Assembly (NCBI GenBank): GCA_022478985.1
Contig: JAKSZP010017468.1
Location: 1-64,000, forward strand
DNA from: Massospora cicadina
Lineage: Eukaryota > Entomophthoromycota > Entomophthoromycetes > Entomophthorales > Entomophthoraceae
Length of the DNA stretch: 64,000 nt
Direction of reading: 5' to 3'
The translations under genes were made by a program, and so were the position numbers. A model generated the notes under the pieces. That model worked only from the letters and a program-made list of their open reading frames with translations, was not told where the DNA came from and made no database searches. Below are positions 42,800-54,089 of this stretch, piece by piece (positions within the stretch are counted from its first letter, which is position 1; the number at the start of each line of letters is the position of its first letter).

Positions 42800-45700
42800 T
42801 CCCAACCGCTCCTGAGGCGCCGCGGGCACCTCAGTGTCAATAGGGACGTTAAACATCGCTGGAGCCAGGGCTCATATGTCCCAATCCAAAAAGCTGGCAT
42901 TCCTGCGAAAACCTCTTGTAGACATCTTAGCCATCTAAGAAACCCACTTCCTACAAGGGGAAGAAGAATCCTGGTCAACCAGGGTCACACCATCACAATC
43001 AGTATGGACGTCTTACTGTGGGGTGATAGTCCAAAACAACAAAAAATTTAAAATTACAAATTCATCATCACACTTGCACGGTCAAGTCCTGGTAGCAACA
43101 ATCACATGCCAAGATGAAATAATTTCGTTAGCATGTATCTATGCACCGTGCACTGCAACTGAGAGAAAAAATTTTTTGAAAAAATTTCTACTCTCACCCT
43201 CCCACCAGATATCATCATGTTAGGCAAAATCAACTGCTGGGATAACCCCAATACAGATTGATGGCCTAATCCCAGGGGATACCCACCTGGACACATTGAA
43301 TATCACACAATGAAGGCATCTCTTGGCTTACAGGATGCTCTTCCCCCCAATTCACCAATCCTTACCCACATGACAAGACCCAACATATGCGAGGGACTGC
43401 TCATATCAATGAGTCATATTGACCACATCCTCATCCCACAATCCCACCACTCAAGAATCTCCAAATTTACAACAAAAAAGATCAATTTTTCTGATCACCA
43501 ATTAGTTATGGTGCAGTTAGTGCAAACCCAATCCCACACACAGGTGTTGCCTTGGAGAAAGCTTCACCCAAAAATGATATAAAATTGCCTGAGATATCTG
43601 ACTGGGTTGAAAACAAGGCTACAAACCCAGAATTCACAGCCCCATTCACTTCAGATCTCATTGGAACATGGGAAAATTTCAAGAAAGATTTAATCAACAA
43701 AACCTGATATATTGCATCACACAAGTACACCGCAGACATAGCCACAATCAAGCGTACCTTGGCAGAACTAGACCATCTGGAAATAAATACTCCGATATCT
43801 GGCTATAGCCCTAATTGGGGATGCAAATGGGCAGAAATTTCAGCCTGACTTAACAATCTCATCTTTGAACACCAACACAGAATCAAAGTATCAAACAAAG
43901 GTAAGTTCATAAAGGAAGGCGAAACCTGTTTGACATACTTTTTCACCAATTTCACTCCTGTGGAAACCAGCCCGCATGCACACAGGTCTGCAAGACCAAT
44001 GGCACCGTGGCAACTGAACCTGAGGAGGTCAAGGCGGAAGTACACCGCTATTACACCAAATTATATCACGATATGCCAACAGATCCACAAAAAATTAAAG
44101 AATTTATTCAAACTGCCAAGATACAAGGTACACCACCAAATTACAATATACCATCCCCTATTACATGGGAGGAGCTTTGGGAAACAATTCGCGGTGCACC
44201 ACGTAGGAAATGCCCAGGGCTTGATGGGATACCCTACGAATTTTACAAAAAATATTTTCAACAAATCGCCCCCCTCCTATTGGCGTCAATGAACCAGAGT
44301 TTGTTGGAAACACGCCTATTACCAGGAGGCCATGAATCCTACGTTATAACCTTGTATAAAAAGGGTGACAAGTTGGACCTGGCCAACTGGCGCCCAATTG
44401 CACTCTCCAACACTGACACAAAAATTCTAGCAAAAATTCTAGCAGCTAGATTAGGCGCAATTGCATCTGACGTCCTATCACCCAACCAGTTTGGGTTTAT
44501 ACTAGGGCGTTCAATCTGGAACAACATACACCCTGTTGCAAACATTTGTCAATCCAAAGCAACTGGTGCCCTGGTCTTCTTGAATCAGGAAAAGGCGTAT
44601 GACCGTGTTAGCTGGCCATACCTAAAAGAATGTCTACATGCCTTCAAACTCCCACCAAGATTCATAAAATGGGCGATGCTCCTAACAGAATTTGCAACCA
44701 TGGCTGTATGCGGCCCTGGATTCCTAACAAACAATATCAAACCACACAGAGGGCTCAAACAAGGGGATCCCCTCAGCCCACTGCTATACAATTTCAGCTT
44801 TTACCCGCTCCTCCAAGTAACTGACTCACGTCTCATGGAGATAACCGCACAAGGACAACCAACAGTCAAGATACTGGCCTTTGCAGATGACTGCGTAGCA
44901 GGTATAGCAAACAATGAAGATTCCCGACATCTGGAACACACTCTAGAGGAATACTCCAAGGTGAGCAATGCATCGCTCAACAAAAGGAAGACAGAAATCA
45001 TCCTCTTAGGCAAATACACAAACAATTGGGCCACAACATCAGAACCTCACACCAACACTCGAAGAAAAAACCTAATTATTTTACCCTTTGCAACACCTCC
45101 CACCACCACTCCTGTCCACACCTTGGAATCTGGCTAGAATCAGGGGATATGCTAATGAGACAATGGAAAGTAACCTGTTACAATGGGTATCCAAACGCGT
45201 AGCCTCCCTCAAGGGGAGAACCCCAGGACTAACAGGACGAGTTACAGTTGCTAACTCGCTCAACCTCCCAATACTGTGGTACCAGGCCCATGCAATAGCC
45301 TTCTCACCTATCTTTATAACCTCAATTCGCGCGCTTATCCAGGGCTGGCTGTGGCCTGGCTCTCACCCTCCTATACAGATGGAAACACTATTTGGTCCAC
45401 GCTCAAGTGGGAGGCATGGGACTAATAGATTTTGAGAGCCATGCCAATCACATCCTAGGTACCTGGATAAAGGAAATCCTTGCTCCAGACCTCCCGCAAC
45501 AACATTGGTCCAGAGCAGCAAGGACTAACTTTGCACAGGCGCTCAAATTAACCAACCCACATAGTCCACCCAGACTACTTTCATACCTTGCCAAGTACCT
45601 TACTGCAACAGGTCCGCATGGAACCTCCCCTCATTTCAAACATATCCTCAGAACTATCCGCCGTATGGGATGGACCATAGAGAACATGAGTACTATACAG

Positions 45701-46440
45701 GGAAGGGGATGACCCAGCTCCCAATTCAAATTAAGAAACCCAGAAAACCACCCCCAGAGGGATATGCTCGCAACAACCCCAAGCATAGCTAGGATAGAAT
45801 ACCTAGATATGCTGGACATTCCCTATGATTTAATCACACAGAAAGCAATGTGGAAAATGACACACCACCCACTCCTACAGCCAAGGATAAGAGCAAACGC
45901 CTGACACTGTTTGAGAAGGACCTATAGGATGGCGGACCGCTCCAACTCCCTCCACAAAACATGTGCAGTATGTGGAGGGAGGGATCCCTACACCACCGCC
46001 TAGAAACATGCCCCCCAACCAAAGCTATATGGCTGGAAGTTGCATGCCTGCTCAAGATTCAAAACGAACAGTAATTATCGATATCAAAAAGTATCTTCGC
46101 GCTCCAGATCAAGTCACCAATCCCATCTACCCTCCACTCCCTAATAATACCCATTGCAATGTGGACAATACACACAATTGCATTAGATGCGTTCAAGGGC
46201 ATGGTCCCAACCATTCATGAGATTATTAACAGATTCCATGTCCACTTACTAGAGCACTTCCAAGCCTGGCTCTATGGAAATATGAGACCAAGACAAAAAG
46301 CGCTCATAGAATCATGGTTCCCACTCTGGTTCCTCCACACAGACCCTTTCCTTCACACCTTCTCCATAGCAGGTGAAACCCCTCGGAGTAGTGCACCAAC
46401 CCCCATACCTGGCAGTCCCGCTGGCAACAGGGGTAACTTG
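42800..46440 (+). pseudogene. LINE-1 ORF2: endonuclease and reverse transcriptase, decayed
   Basis: Endonuclease: V-S-I-G-T-L-N-I-A-G near 42830; a stop replaces the Gln of Q-E-T-H at about 42937, with E-T-H kept; the family's G-D-F-N reads G-K-I-N near 43225; S-H-I-D-H-I-L-I (43410-43435) and S-D-H-Q-L (43490) are present. RT: open frame 44007-45137 with G-x-K-x-D-L-A-N-W-R-P-I-A-L (119-133), Q-F-G-F (161-164), F-L-N-Q-E-K-A-Y-D (191-199, motif A Asp is Asn), K-Q-G-D-P-L-S-P-L-L (251-260) and F-A-D-D (292-295). The C-terminal part follows in three frames with R-V-T-V-A-N-S-L-N-L-P-I-L-W-Y and a C-x2-C...H-x4-C motif near 45963-46010, frameshifted in its centre. The enzyme would nick target DNA and prime on it. 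Confidence 0.85.
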
Positions 46441-46560
46441 AGTACCCTGGGGTGCCTAATTTTATATTTGTTAGTTATTCTCTTAGTTTCACATATATTC
46501 GGTAATGTCTGTCCCCTGGTCAGCTTACCTCGGTTTAATAAAAAAAGACTGAAAAATTGA

Positions 46561-47010
46561 AAGAATGATATGAGCAAAAAAGTTATTAAGAGAAATTAAC
46601 AAGAGCAAATATAATTGAATATTCTTATTTTTGCCGTGAGACAGAAACTGAAGGTAAAAACCTCCTATCAAGGACGAGGAGGGAGATCAGGAAATCAAGG
46701 ATGCCAAACCAAGATCATTATTTGACAATGGGTTATATGCTCTGTCCATGCAAAACTGGCTTTCTAGGACTAGAATAGTCATGAGTAAATTGACTAGACT
46801 GGCACAACAGTGGGTCATGAGGACTGCTCGTCTGAGGAGGTGGTAGTGAGGAAGAAAAGGAAGAGAACCACATGATGAAGGTTGTCCTGAACAGCGTTGA
46901 GCGCAGATTGGCTGTGCTCCGCTGGAAACTAAGAGATAAATGGCCATGTCTGAGGCAGCCTTCTCCTGTCCCAATCTTATTCTTGCCGGAAATCTAGGTA
47001 ACAGGGGATG
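46561..47010. other. Element B sequence between LINE-1 and the 3' LTR
   Basis: Continues B from 41311. The minus strand has a Pro/Ser-rich stretch at about 46770-46870 that could be the start of the antisense ORF. ACAGGGGATG just before 47011 may be a short polypurine tract for plus-strand priming. Confidence 0.35.
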
Positions 47011-48112
47011 TGTTGGGATTTTTTCCCATCTTTCCAGCTTCCTAGATTTTCTGCTGGGCCGCTAGGGGTAAGTCCCACTAGCAAATGAAAAGGATATTGG
47101 TTGGCCTTGATTTTGGGTTAATAATGTCTGGGGATTTCTTGGGTAATTTTCCAGTTTCAGATCTGTTGGGGATCAATATGGGTGAATGATTAAGATCACG
47201 TCAGGCAGAGTTACCAATGAAATTGGGGCATCTGATAGTTGATCATTGTTTAACTATCAGGTATACCTATTGGGATCAGTTGGGTTATATCACTGGCTGA
47301 TTGAAAATTTAATTAGCAATTTTGAGGCGAGTGATGCTGCCTGCAACTAGTAAATTAATCAATTGATTTGCAACCTGTCAAAATGGGCTAAAGTGTCCCA
47401 TCACCTAAGCAGTTCTCTAGTCAAATGTGGTATTACTGTAATTGAGTGGAAACTTTAGGGACACAATTTCTGGATCTTAGATTTTAGGTCTCGAGGATGT
47501 TTGATGGAGGAATCCCTAACCTGATGGAGAAGACCATCGCCAGTAGAGACGTCTTTGGGAAGTTTAATGGCAACAACTGCTATTTCATAGCTGAGGCGCC
47601 AGCAGAGAAGGTGGGCGCTGATTTCCCTCTTTAACTTCCCTATCATGCAATATTAATAAAAAAAGACTCATCCTATTGGAAATAAGAGTTTCATCTTCAG
47701 TTATATTGTTGTAGTATACAATAATTGTAGACTCTTTGTGTTTATAAAGAGTAAGGATTGGATATCCTTAGAAGAGAAGCAGACTTTAGACGTGAATCTT
47801 TGCAGACTCAGCATCATGAGAAATAAGGTTAGAAACCTCTGAATCTGAGAGTGGATTAAGTTCAACTGGAACAGGGAAGAGGTCCATATAGCTAACATAT
47901 CCAGTATTTTGAGGATTATTTTGGGTCTAGCGTTCAGCCATATTGGGTTTATCTCTTTAACTACAGATAATAGTCTTCATACTATGTTTGCTCACATACT
48001 AATTATTATTAAGCAACATGAATTATGAAATACTGAACCTGTGCAGCTAACTTCTGGGAACTATCAGTAAAGCCACTCTTTAACACTTGAGGAATAAACC
48101 CATATTTTAACA
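47011..48112 (+). repeat. 3' LTR of element B
   Basis: 1,102 bp, partner of 35776-36878, TGTTGGGATT...ATTTTAACA. It is followed by CCCTA (48113-48117) and then A2 sequence. Related to LTR B' at 11487-12564. Confidence 0.8.
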
Positions 48113-48499
48113 CCCTACGAAGCCTTTAATCATAGCATGTGACACATCATCATTCACCGTGGAGAAGTTTTTTCAAGAACAGGATTGATTGGAGCATCTA
48201 GCTGCCTACTTTTTTCCTCAAATTTGCTTCTTATAAATAGTCCTGGGCAATTTATAATAGGGAGTTGGCCGCTTACCATGGTCACTTATGCATTTGCAGT
48301 ATCTCCTCAGGGCGCGCAACATGAAGTGACCATGTGGACAGATCATCAGGCCCTCATTTATCTAAAAAACCGCAGAAACTGGCCCATTTTCAGGCTTAGA
48401 TATATTGTGACCTCTGTAGTTTTTTAAATATGATTATGTCAAGTGTTCCTTGAATGTCCTCCATGAATTGTTGAGCCAAAAAGCTATCATTGAGCTTAG

Positions 48500-49450
48500 T
48501 AGATGAAGAAGGCCAGGATCTCACCATGGTGATTCTGGCAGGCTAGATTTATATAATGCTCCTCCATCAGTTTCAGTGGTGGATTGAAGTCTGGAAGTTC
48601 CATTGGTCTCTCAGATATTGGCGGAAAAATGGCCTTCTTGGAGGGGTTGAAGCTGGTTGACCATCTGAGGCTTCCAATGCATCATTGTGCTCAATATTTA
48701 TTGGCAGAGGTAACAATTTTTTTAATCCTGAGTTTAATTCTGCCCCAGTATTTGATGAGGTAATTTAGACTCATAATGACTCTCTGGTGGTGAGTCACAC
48801 AGGCAATAAAAATTCCTCAACTTAGTGAGCAGACGTACATCAAGATAAGAATTTTTATGGATATTCCAACGTGTATTGGTAGTTGCATAACTTACGCATG
48901 AGAAAAATCTGATCACTCAGATTGGAACAGCCTTATTCACCCTTGCATCAAGCTGAGGGTCCATGGACCTTGGTATCTGTTAACTTTATCGTTGTGCTTC
49001 CCAGCTTAATGGTTTAATTTAATTATAGTGTTTGCAGACTTCTTTACCAGTATTCCTTGTATATCCCCTGTTCACCTGTTATTATCTCTAAGGAAACCAC
49101 TTGGCTCTTCATGCAGCATGCTTTCTCAATGTTTGGGTTGTTAAAAGAAATTGTAAGTGACTTGGGGCCATAGTTTACAGCAAGTTTTTGGACGGCTTTC
49201 CTGCTATCTTGAAAATTAAGCTGTGCCATTCCAAAGCATATCAACCCCAGTCTGACGGGAAAATGGAGTGGGTCAACCATATCCTTGAACAGTATCTCCA
49301 GTGTTATGCCTCCATTGCACAGGATACTTGGGCAGATGACCTTCCATTGGCACAATTTTGTATACTATAATGCCTCCCATGCATCTACTGGGTTTTCGCC
49401 TTATGAGGTGCATTGGGATATAACCACTCATTCTCTCCTGGACTATGCCT
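48500..49450 (+). pseudogene. A2 integrase, decayed
   Basis: The best part is 49188-49370: K-I-K-L-C-H-S-K-A-Y-Q-P-Q-S-D-G-K-M-E-W-V-N, with the catalytic Glu of the D,D-35-E core, then L-E-Q-Y-L-Q-C-Y and D-T-W-A-D-D-L-P-L-A-Q-F. This corresponds to the family's S-T-A-Y-H-P-Q-T-D-G-Q-T-E-R-V-N. Upstream pieces are frameshifted. The copy breaks off at 49580 where element C is inserted. Confidence 0.75.
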
Positions 49451-49580
49451 TTACCTAGAGATCCCTTATGTGGAAGTCCATGTACAACAAGTCTATAGCA
49501 CTCAAGCCCTGGCCTTGGAGCATCTGACCAAAGCCATTAGAAATTTCAAGAGGTTCACAGATTGGAAGTATCTTTCTGCA

Positions 49581-50147
49581 TGTCAGAGTTTTACCCAAAT
49601 TAGAAATTGAGATGTGTCAGCTGAAGAGAATTGATTCTAATCCAATGAAATAGCTAAAGTATTTATTGGGGATAGCCCTTAACGAAAAACCACAGCCTTC
49701 CAACATCAGGATCAACCCCAAATTATGCAGCCAACTATTGCTCCCCCATAGCTTCCAAATCTCAGGTTTCAAACCCAATCCATGCAGTGAGAAAATCCTA
49801 TTCAACCAAAAAAAACCAACTTGCCGCAAAATCTCCAATTTGTTATAAATAGAGATCTTAGCTTGGAACGCTTGGAGAATTACTTGAAAACATAACTGAA
49901 ATCTCATATATTTTTGATTCTAAGCAGATAAAGATGAAACTCTTCTTTGCCATTTTAAGTCAAATTGGCCTGCCTCTATTTACTTAGGGACAAACATATA
50001 TTTAGGATTTACCACTCAAGACATAGTTTCTTAAGTGAAGACTTTTTGACAAAAAAGAATAACGTATTATCCAACACCCAGGAACTTCAGGTCTCCTAGC
50101 CTCAACAATAGTAGGAATATGTGGTATCAACCCCCATAGTCCTGACA
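49581..50147 (+). repeat. 5' LTR of element C
   Basis: 567 bp, starts TGTCAG and ends CTGACA (mutually inverted ends). It is colinear with 62181-63606 once solo LTR D is removed. TATAAATAGAG near 49845 is the likely core promoter. Left flank CTGCA (49576-49580) against CTGCC (63607-63611). Confidence 0.85.
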
Positions 50148-50464
50148 AAACTGTTGCTCCCTGTGAGGTCTACCCCGAGTTCATGGTGAATTATAAACAA
50201 ATAAACAATGGACAATAATGAATTGGCTTAAGAAAATTCCGCAGATCACGAAGCTGCCCATCTCAGTGACTGAGCAATTAATATTCATGTAGGAGAAACA
50301 TTGGCGACCCATGACATTCTAATTCCCCTATCATTGTAAGTAAACCTCTATGCTCTGTCCGCAGAGAAGTACTAATTACACTTATCAGATTTTGCTAAAG
50401 CCTTTAGCTCCTCATATTTGGGGCCTTTGTCCCTGGAGGCTGAGCTAATAGAAGTTGGTCTCTT

Positions 50465-52194
50465 GTGGTACTGGCCCCTATGATGATATTGGCTCAAAGT
50501 CCTTCGCTCAATATAGATCATGTTGAAGATGGACGTACAGAACGCTATCTGCATCATTTTTTACATCCCACCTTGTACCATCTACTCCAAGTAGCTAGGT
50601 TTCATCATCACAAACTACTCCACCATTTGCAGTTATTGAAGACAATACATTTGCAGCTCCTCCAATTCTACCAATCTGCCTCCCAGTTCAGCTGTGAAAA
50701 TCAAAGCGCTATAATGGAAAAGCGGCAGCTCATTAATGAGATGCAAGACTTGTCAAGCCATTTGGATCAAGGGATCATGAGTTTCGTTTGAATGGAACTC
50801 ACTAATTGCTTTAGTCAACTAGCAGTCGATCTTCATAATCAGGTTGTAGATCATACCCTTGAGTTACAAACTGAAGTTGAAAAACTTTACCACCTCTGTG
50901 GGCAAACGCCTCCAGTTTATAGAGGAGATGATCTATGAAGTATGTGATGGCCAGAATAGCCTCCATTATTCAGGGCCACAAGGAGTGCCTGGTGAGCCGG
51001 AACCCCCAGTTATGATGGGCATGATAGTGGATGGGGACCCACTGGATTACCTGGACAACTGGTAGTGATGGAAATGATGGTGGATGGGGGCCCCCTGGAC
51101 CTCCTGTTCCTAGTGCTGACCCAAGCATCCCTGACAAATGCCTCCAGTCGTTAATTCAGCAAGTTAAAAACCTTGATGTCCAATTAGGACATTTCGCCCA
51201 AGATGCTCAAAGCACTCAGGATGGAGTTCCTCTCTCCTCTGAAATTTCCCTATCTACTCATCATGAACGCCTTGGGAACGTGGCAGTCCTACCTGCTGTG
51301 GTGCTTGGGTTGGAGCAAAGAGTGCTTGCCACCAATCAACATCAACTTGAACTCTGAGATGCCACTACTGAGTTAAAAAACGAAATGTGACAGTTAAATC
51401 AACTCATCGCCATGAAATTGGATCTTTGTTCTACTCATGATCAAATACTTTGGTAATTGAGATATTTATGACCTGCAAAGTTAAGTGGATGCAATACATC
51501 CTTAAGAGTATTTCCAAGATACTGCTTCTGTATTAGGTGAAAGTGAAGTCATGGTGTTGGTTCATGTCATTTGATCTCCAACCCCCAAGTGGTACGTTTA
51601 AACCATCGTTCAAGAGCAAATTACGTCCCTGGAGAGGGGAGCATCTTCTCTTTCTTGTATTGATACAAAAGCTCTATGGAAGAATTGACCATTCACCAAT
51701 GGCTCAAACACCTGAAAAACTATCATAGTCACATGGCTCAAGACACTATGGTCCTTCATCTAATGCATTGCCTTACGTGTAATGAAGCCAAGACTGCCTT
51801 GCTTAGAGAATTTGTGAGCGAGCTAACTTTATCTATCCAAAAATAAACCTTTATGGGAATAAGCCTTAATTGGGGAGCGAATATCATTGAGTTTTCACAT
51901 TGTTTTTACCTTGAGGCTCAAACTTTGTTTGCAGGGAATCATCTTATGTTAGATGATGCTATCACCGCTTTGTTTTTGGCATATAAAAATATGCCTGATA
52001 TTCTACTTCATCTTAAAGTGGTAAAGTCCAAATTGACATCCCTCATCCATATTAAGGAAGCTACTTTGGAAATTCCTGCCAACCTACACAAATCTGCCAG
52101 GCAACCTCATTTTAACAACAATGAGCCCCATCCCCAATTGTTAGCCATTACGCCCCACGATTTGCCTACACCTGAATTATTCTGAACTCATTGT
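50465..52194 (+). pseudogene. Element C Gag, decayed, interrupted by LINE-2
   Basis: Pieces 50465-50791, 50859-51065, 51031-51357 and 51853-52185 give a long Gln/Leu-rich helical N-terminal part, a G-P-P-G-P-P-type proline segment near 51090, another coiled-coil segment (51145-51355), and a capsid-like end (A-I-T-A-L-F-L-A-Y-K-N-M). The frame reaches a zinc knuckle whose first half is at 52183-52195; LINE-2 interrupts it and the second half follows 58292. The first Cys codon is now TGA and the last is TTT. Confidence 0.65.
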
Positions 52195-52657
52195 AAGAGA
52201 ACCAACCATGGAGCTAGGTGGGTAAGCTGGGGCCTTCACGTGGCGTGACTTAGAAAAGCTGGTGGAAACATGGGTGAGTAGCCAAAACCAGAACCCAGAG
52301 AGGCACCTTAGAAGGTTCCTGTAGTGGCCTGGATGAGGTGTGAGATGGAAATTAATTACTGTAAGCCAACCTGTTCTTGCAGGTGCTTCCAATCTCCTTT
52401 GGGGGGAATATGGGCAGGAAGGGGGAGGCAAGAGTCAGGCGTATCATCTGTCACACTATTTCCCTATGAGGCGGGATGCTGCATAAGAAGGTCTTAGTGA
52501 CAAGGGTGGGGCAATCCTGATCGGCTGGGCTTCAGCTCACCTGTCTACAATAATCACCGCGGTTTTCTAGGTTGGCCTGAAACCTGGATAGTGGACAGTA
52601 GCTTACGTGGGCTTACACTGGTGCAGCGAAAGGTGAGAGCACTCACTTACCAAATTG

Positions 52658-53781
52658 ATGGACCAACCTGAAAGGGCTGCGATGGTTCCCACACAAAAGG
52701 ACCCAAAGATCAAACTTCGTCACAAAAGCAAACTGGAGAGACCAACTTTATTAACAAAATCAACAGTGGGGGTGGACCCTACTGCACAGAAGGCCCCAGT
52801 CTCCTTTGCAGTGGTGGCTACTAATGGATTTGGGGCAAGAACCAAGCTTTTCGAATAAAAGAACTCTGGCCCTCTAAGGATCTGATGGTGAGCATGGTGG
52901 AGAGCTGCAAGAGGGTTCACACCGTGGAAGTGAATAATGGGTGGTCTAAGGAGATGATCCTGAGCTGCGTGATTGTGGTGTGTGGGTTCGCCCCACTCCA
53001 TATTTCATGTTTGGCTCCTGGGTTGAAACTTATGACCTTCCATTATAAGCTTCAAAAGGAACAGGTTTTGGCTGCTGGTTTGAGCACAAAGAACTAGGAG
53101 GCCGTATGTCTTGACATTGGCACTGAGATTGGAAGGTTCATTCTGAGAGATGTACTACCTATAATGACTAGAGGGGCCATGATGTCTCACCTGAAAGGCT
53201 TTGGAAGAGTGATCTTCTTTAATGAGAACAAGCTGGTAAAGGACTTAAAGCAGATATACGGTAGCTTGACTAAGTTCACTGTGGGATCTGGGGACTGGAT
53301 TTTGAAGTTTGAATTTTCAAAAATCATATGGGATTTGCCTCATTCAGCCACTGTGGGGAACTAGAGTGTCCCTGTGGTACCGCTGGACATGTGCTTATTG
53401 TGTGGTGCGAAGGGGCATGTAAGAGCCAAATGTCCTCAGGTTCAACCTCCTGAAGCAGTGGCCAAACCTACCAAGTCTAGCGTGAGGGTGCCAGTAATGG
53501 CGCCCTCAGAGAAAGAGAAGTTGGCTCTCCTGAAGGCGTTAGAGAAGCTGAATGAGTTGTCAGCCAAAGCAAGGGAGGAGGCAGCGGCTGAAAAAACTTC
53601 GGAAGCGGTGACCGAGGTGCTGAAAGGTACCAGAAAGGTCATTAAGGAGTCAAAGCAGACCCATAAGGCATGGGAAGCCATTAAACTCCAAATCGAGCTA
53701 AGTGGCGCTTTGTCCCAAAATTCAAAGGACATTTTGAAAACGGCTGCTTCCCAAATGGATGGGGTTCTACCCATCACTTAA
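52658..53781 (+). pseudogene. LINE-2 ORF1, decayed
   Basis: ATG at 52658. Pieces 52655-52858, 52885-53097, 53164-53364 and 53374-53781 are separated by one frameshift and stops. Zinc knuckle C-L-L-C-G-A-K-G-H-V-R-A-K-C at about 53395-53436. A long Ala/Lys/Glu-rich coiled coil follows (53505-53760). The TAA at 53779 is in frame with an open, Pro-rich continuation (53782-54080), so ORF1 may once have been longer. Expected role: RNA binding in the LINE particle. Confidence 0.75.
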
Positions 53782-54089
53782 TTGTGTAAGAGGCGGGCGA
53801 CCATTGGCGGTATGAGTGGGACAGAGCATGTGAGGCCCATAGGGGAAGAGGAGGAGGTGAGGGAGGTGTTGCCTGCTAGAAATAATGGTCCAATGCCTTC
53901 TAACCCAATGTTTCCAGCTGAAGTGGAGGGGTCTATTAAGGACCCAGGCAATGGCAAGATTTCAGAGGCTGCTGTGACAAAGCAGCCACCACCCCCTGCC
54001 CAGTCTAGTACTGGAAAGGGGAGGAAGAAACGTGGTCCCTCTAGACCAGATGAGGTGAAAGAGGATGGGGACCCCCAGATCTTGACACC

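Larger units (their letters stand above)
41312..46541 (+). mobile_element. LINE-1: full-length L1/Tx1-like LINE, nested in element B
   Basis: 5,230 bp, flanked by perfect 19-bp target-site duplications AAAAAGACTGAAAAATTGA at 41293-41311 and 46542-46560. It has a short 5' UTR, ORF1 with zinc knuckle, ORF2 with endonuclease, RT and a C-terminal zinc motif, and a 3' UTR ending in AATAA-rich sequence. The perfect duplications make it a relatively late insertion, yet ORF2 already carries stops and frameshifts. Confidence 0.9.
35776..48112 (+). mobile_element. LTR retrotransposon B, deleted inside, nested in A2
   Basis: Two LTRs of about 1.1 kb bracket Gag, protease and the end of an integrase, but RT, RNase H and most of the integrase are missing between about 39085 and 39150. 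LINE-1 (41312-46541) is inserted between pol and the 3' LTR. Removing the LINE leaves about 7.1 kb. The right flank resumes A2 exactly where the left stopped. As it stands, B could move only with proteins from another copy. Confidence 0.8.
35640..48430 (+). pseudogene. A2 RNase H, split by element B
   Basis: The left part ends at 35775 in the connection region (TTTTCAAACATGCTAC, matching A1 at 30820). The right part resumes at 48113-48118 with CCCTACGAAGCC, matching A1 CACCAAGCC. From 48185 to 48427 the frame gives V-T-M-W-T-D-H-Q-A-L-I-Y-L, the C-terminal RNase H motif. All sequence between 35776 and 48112 is foreign to it. Confidence 0.7.
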
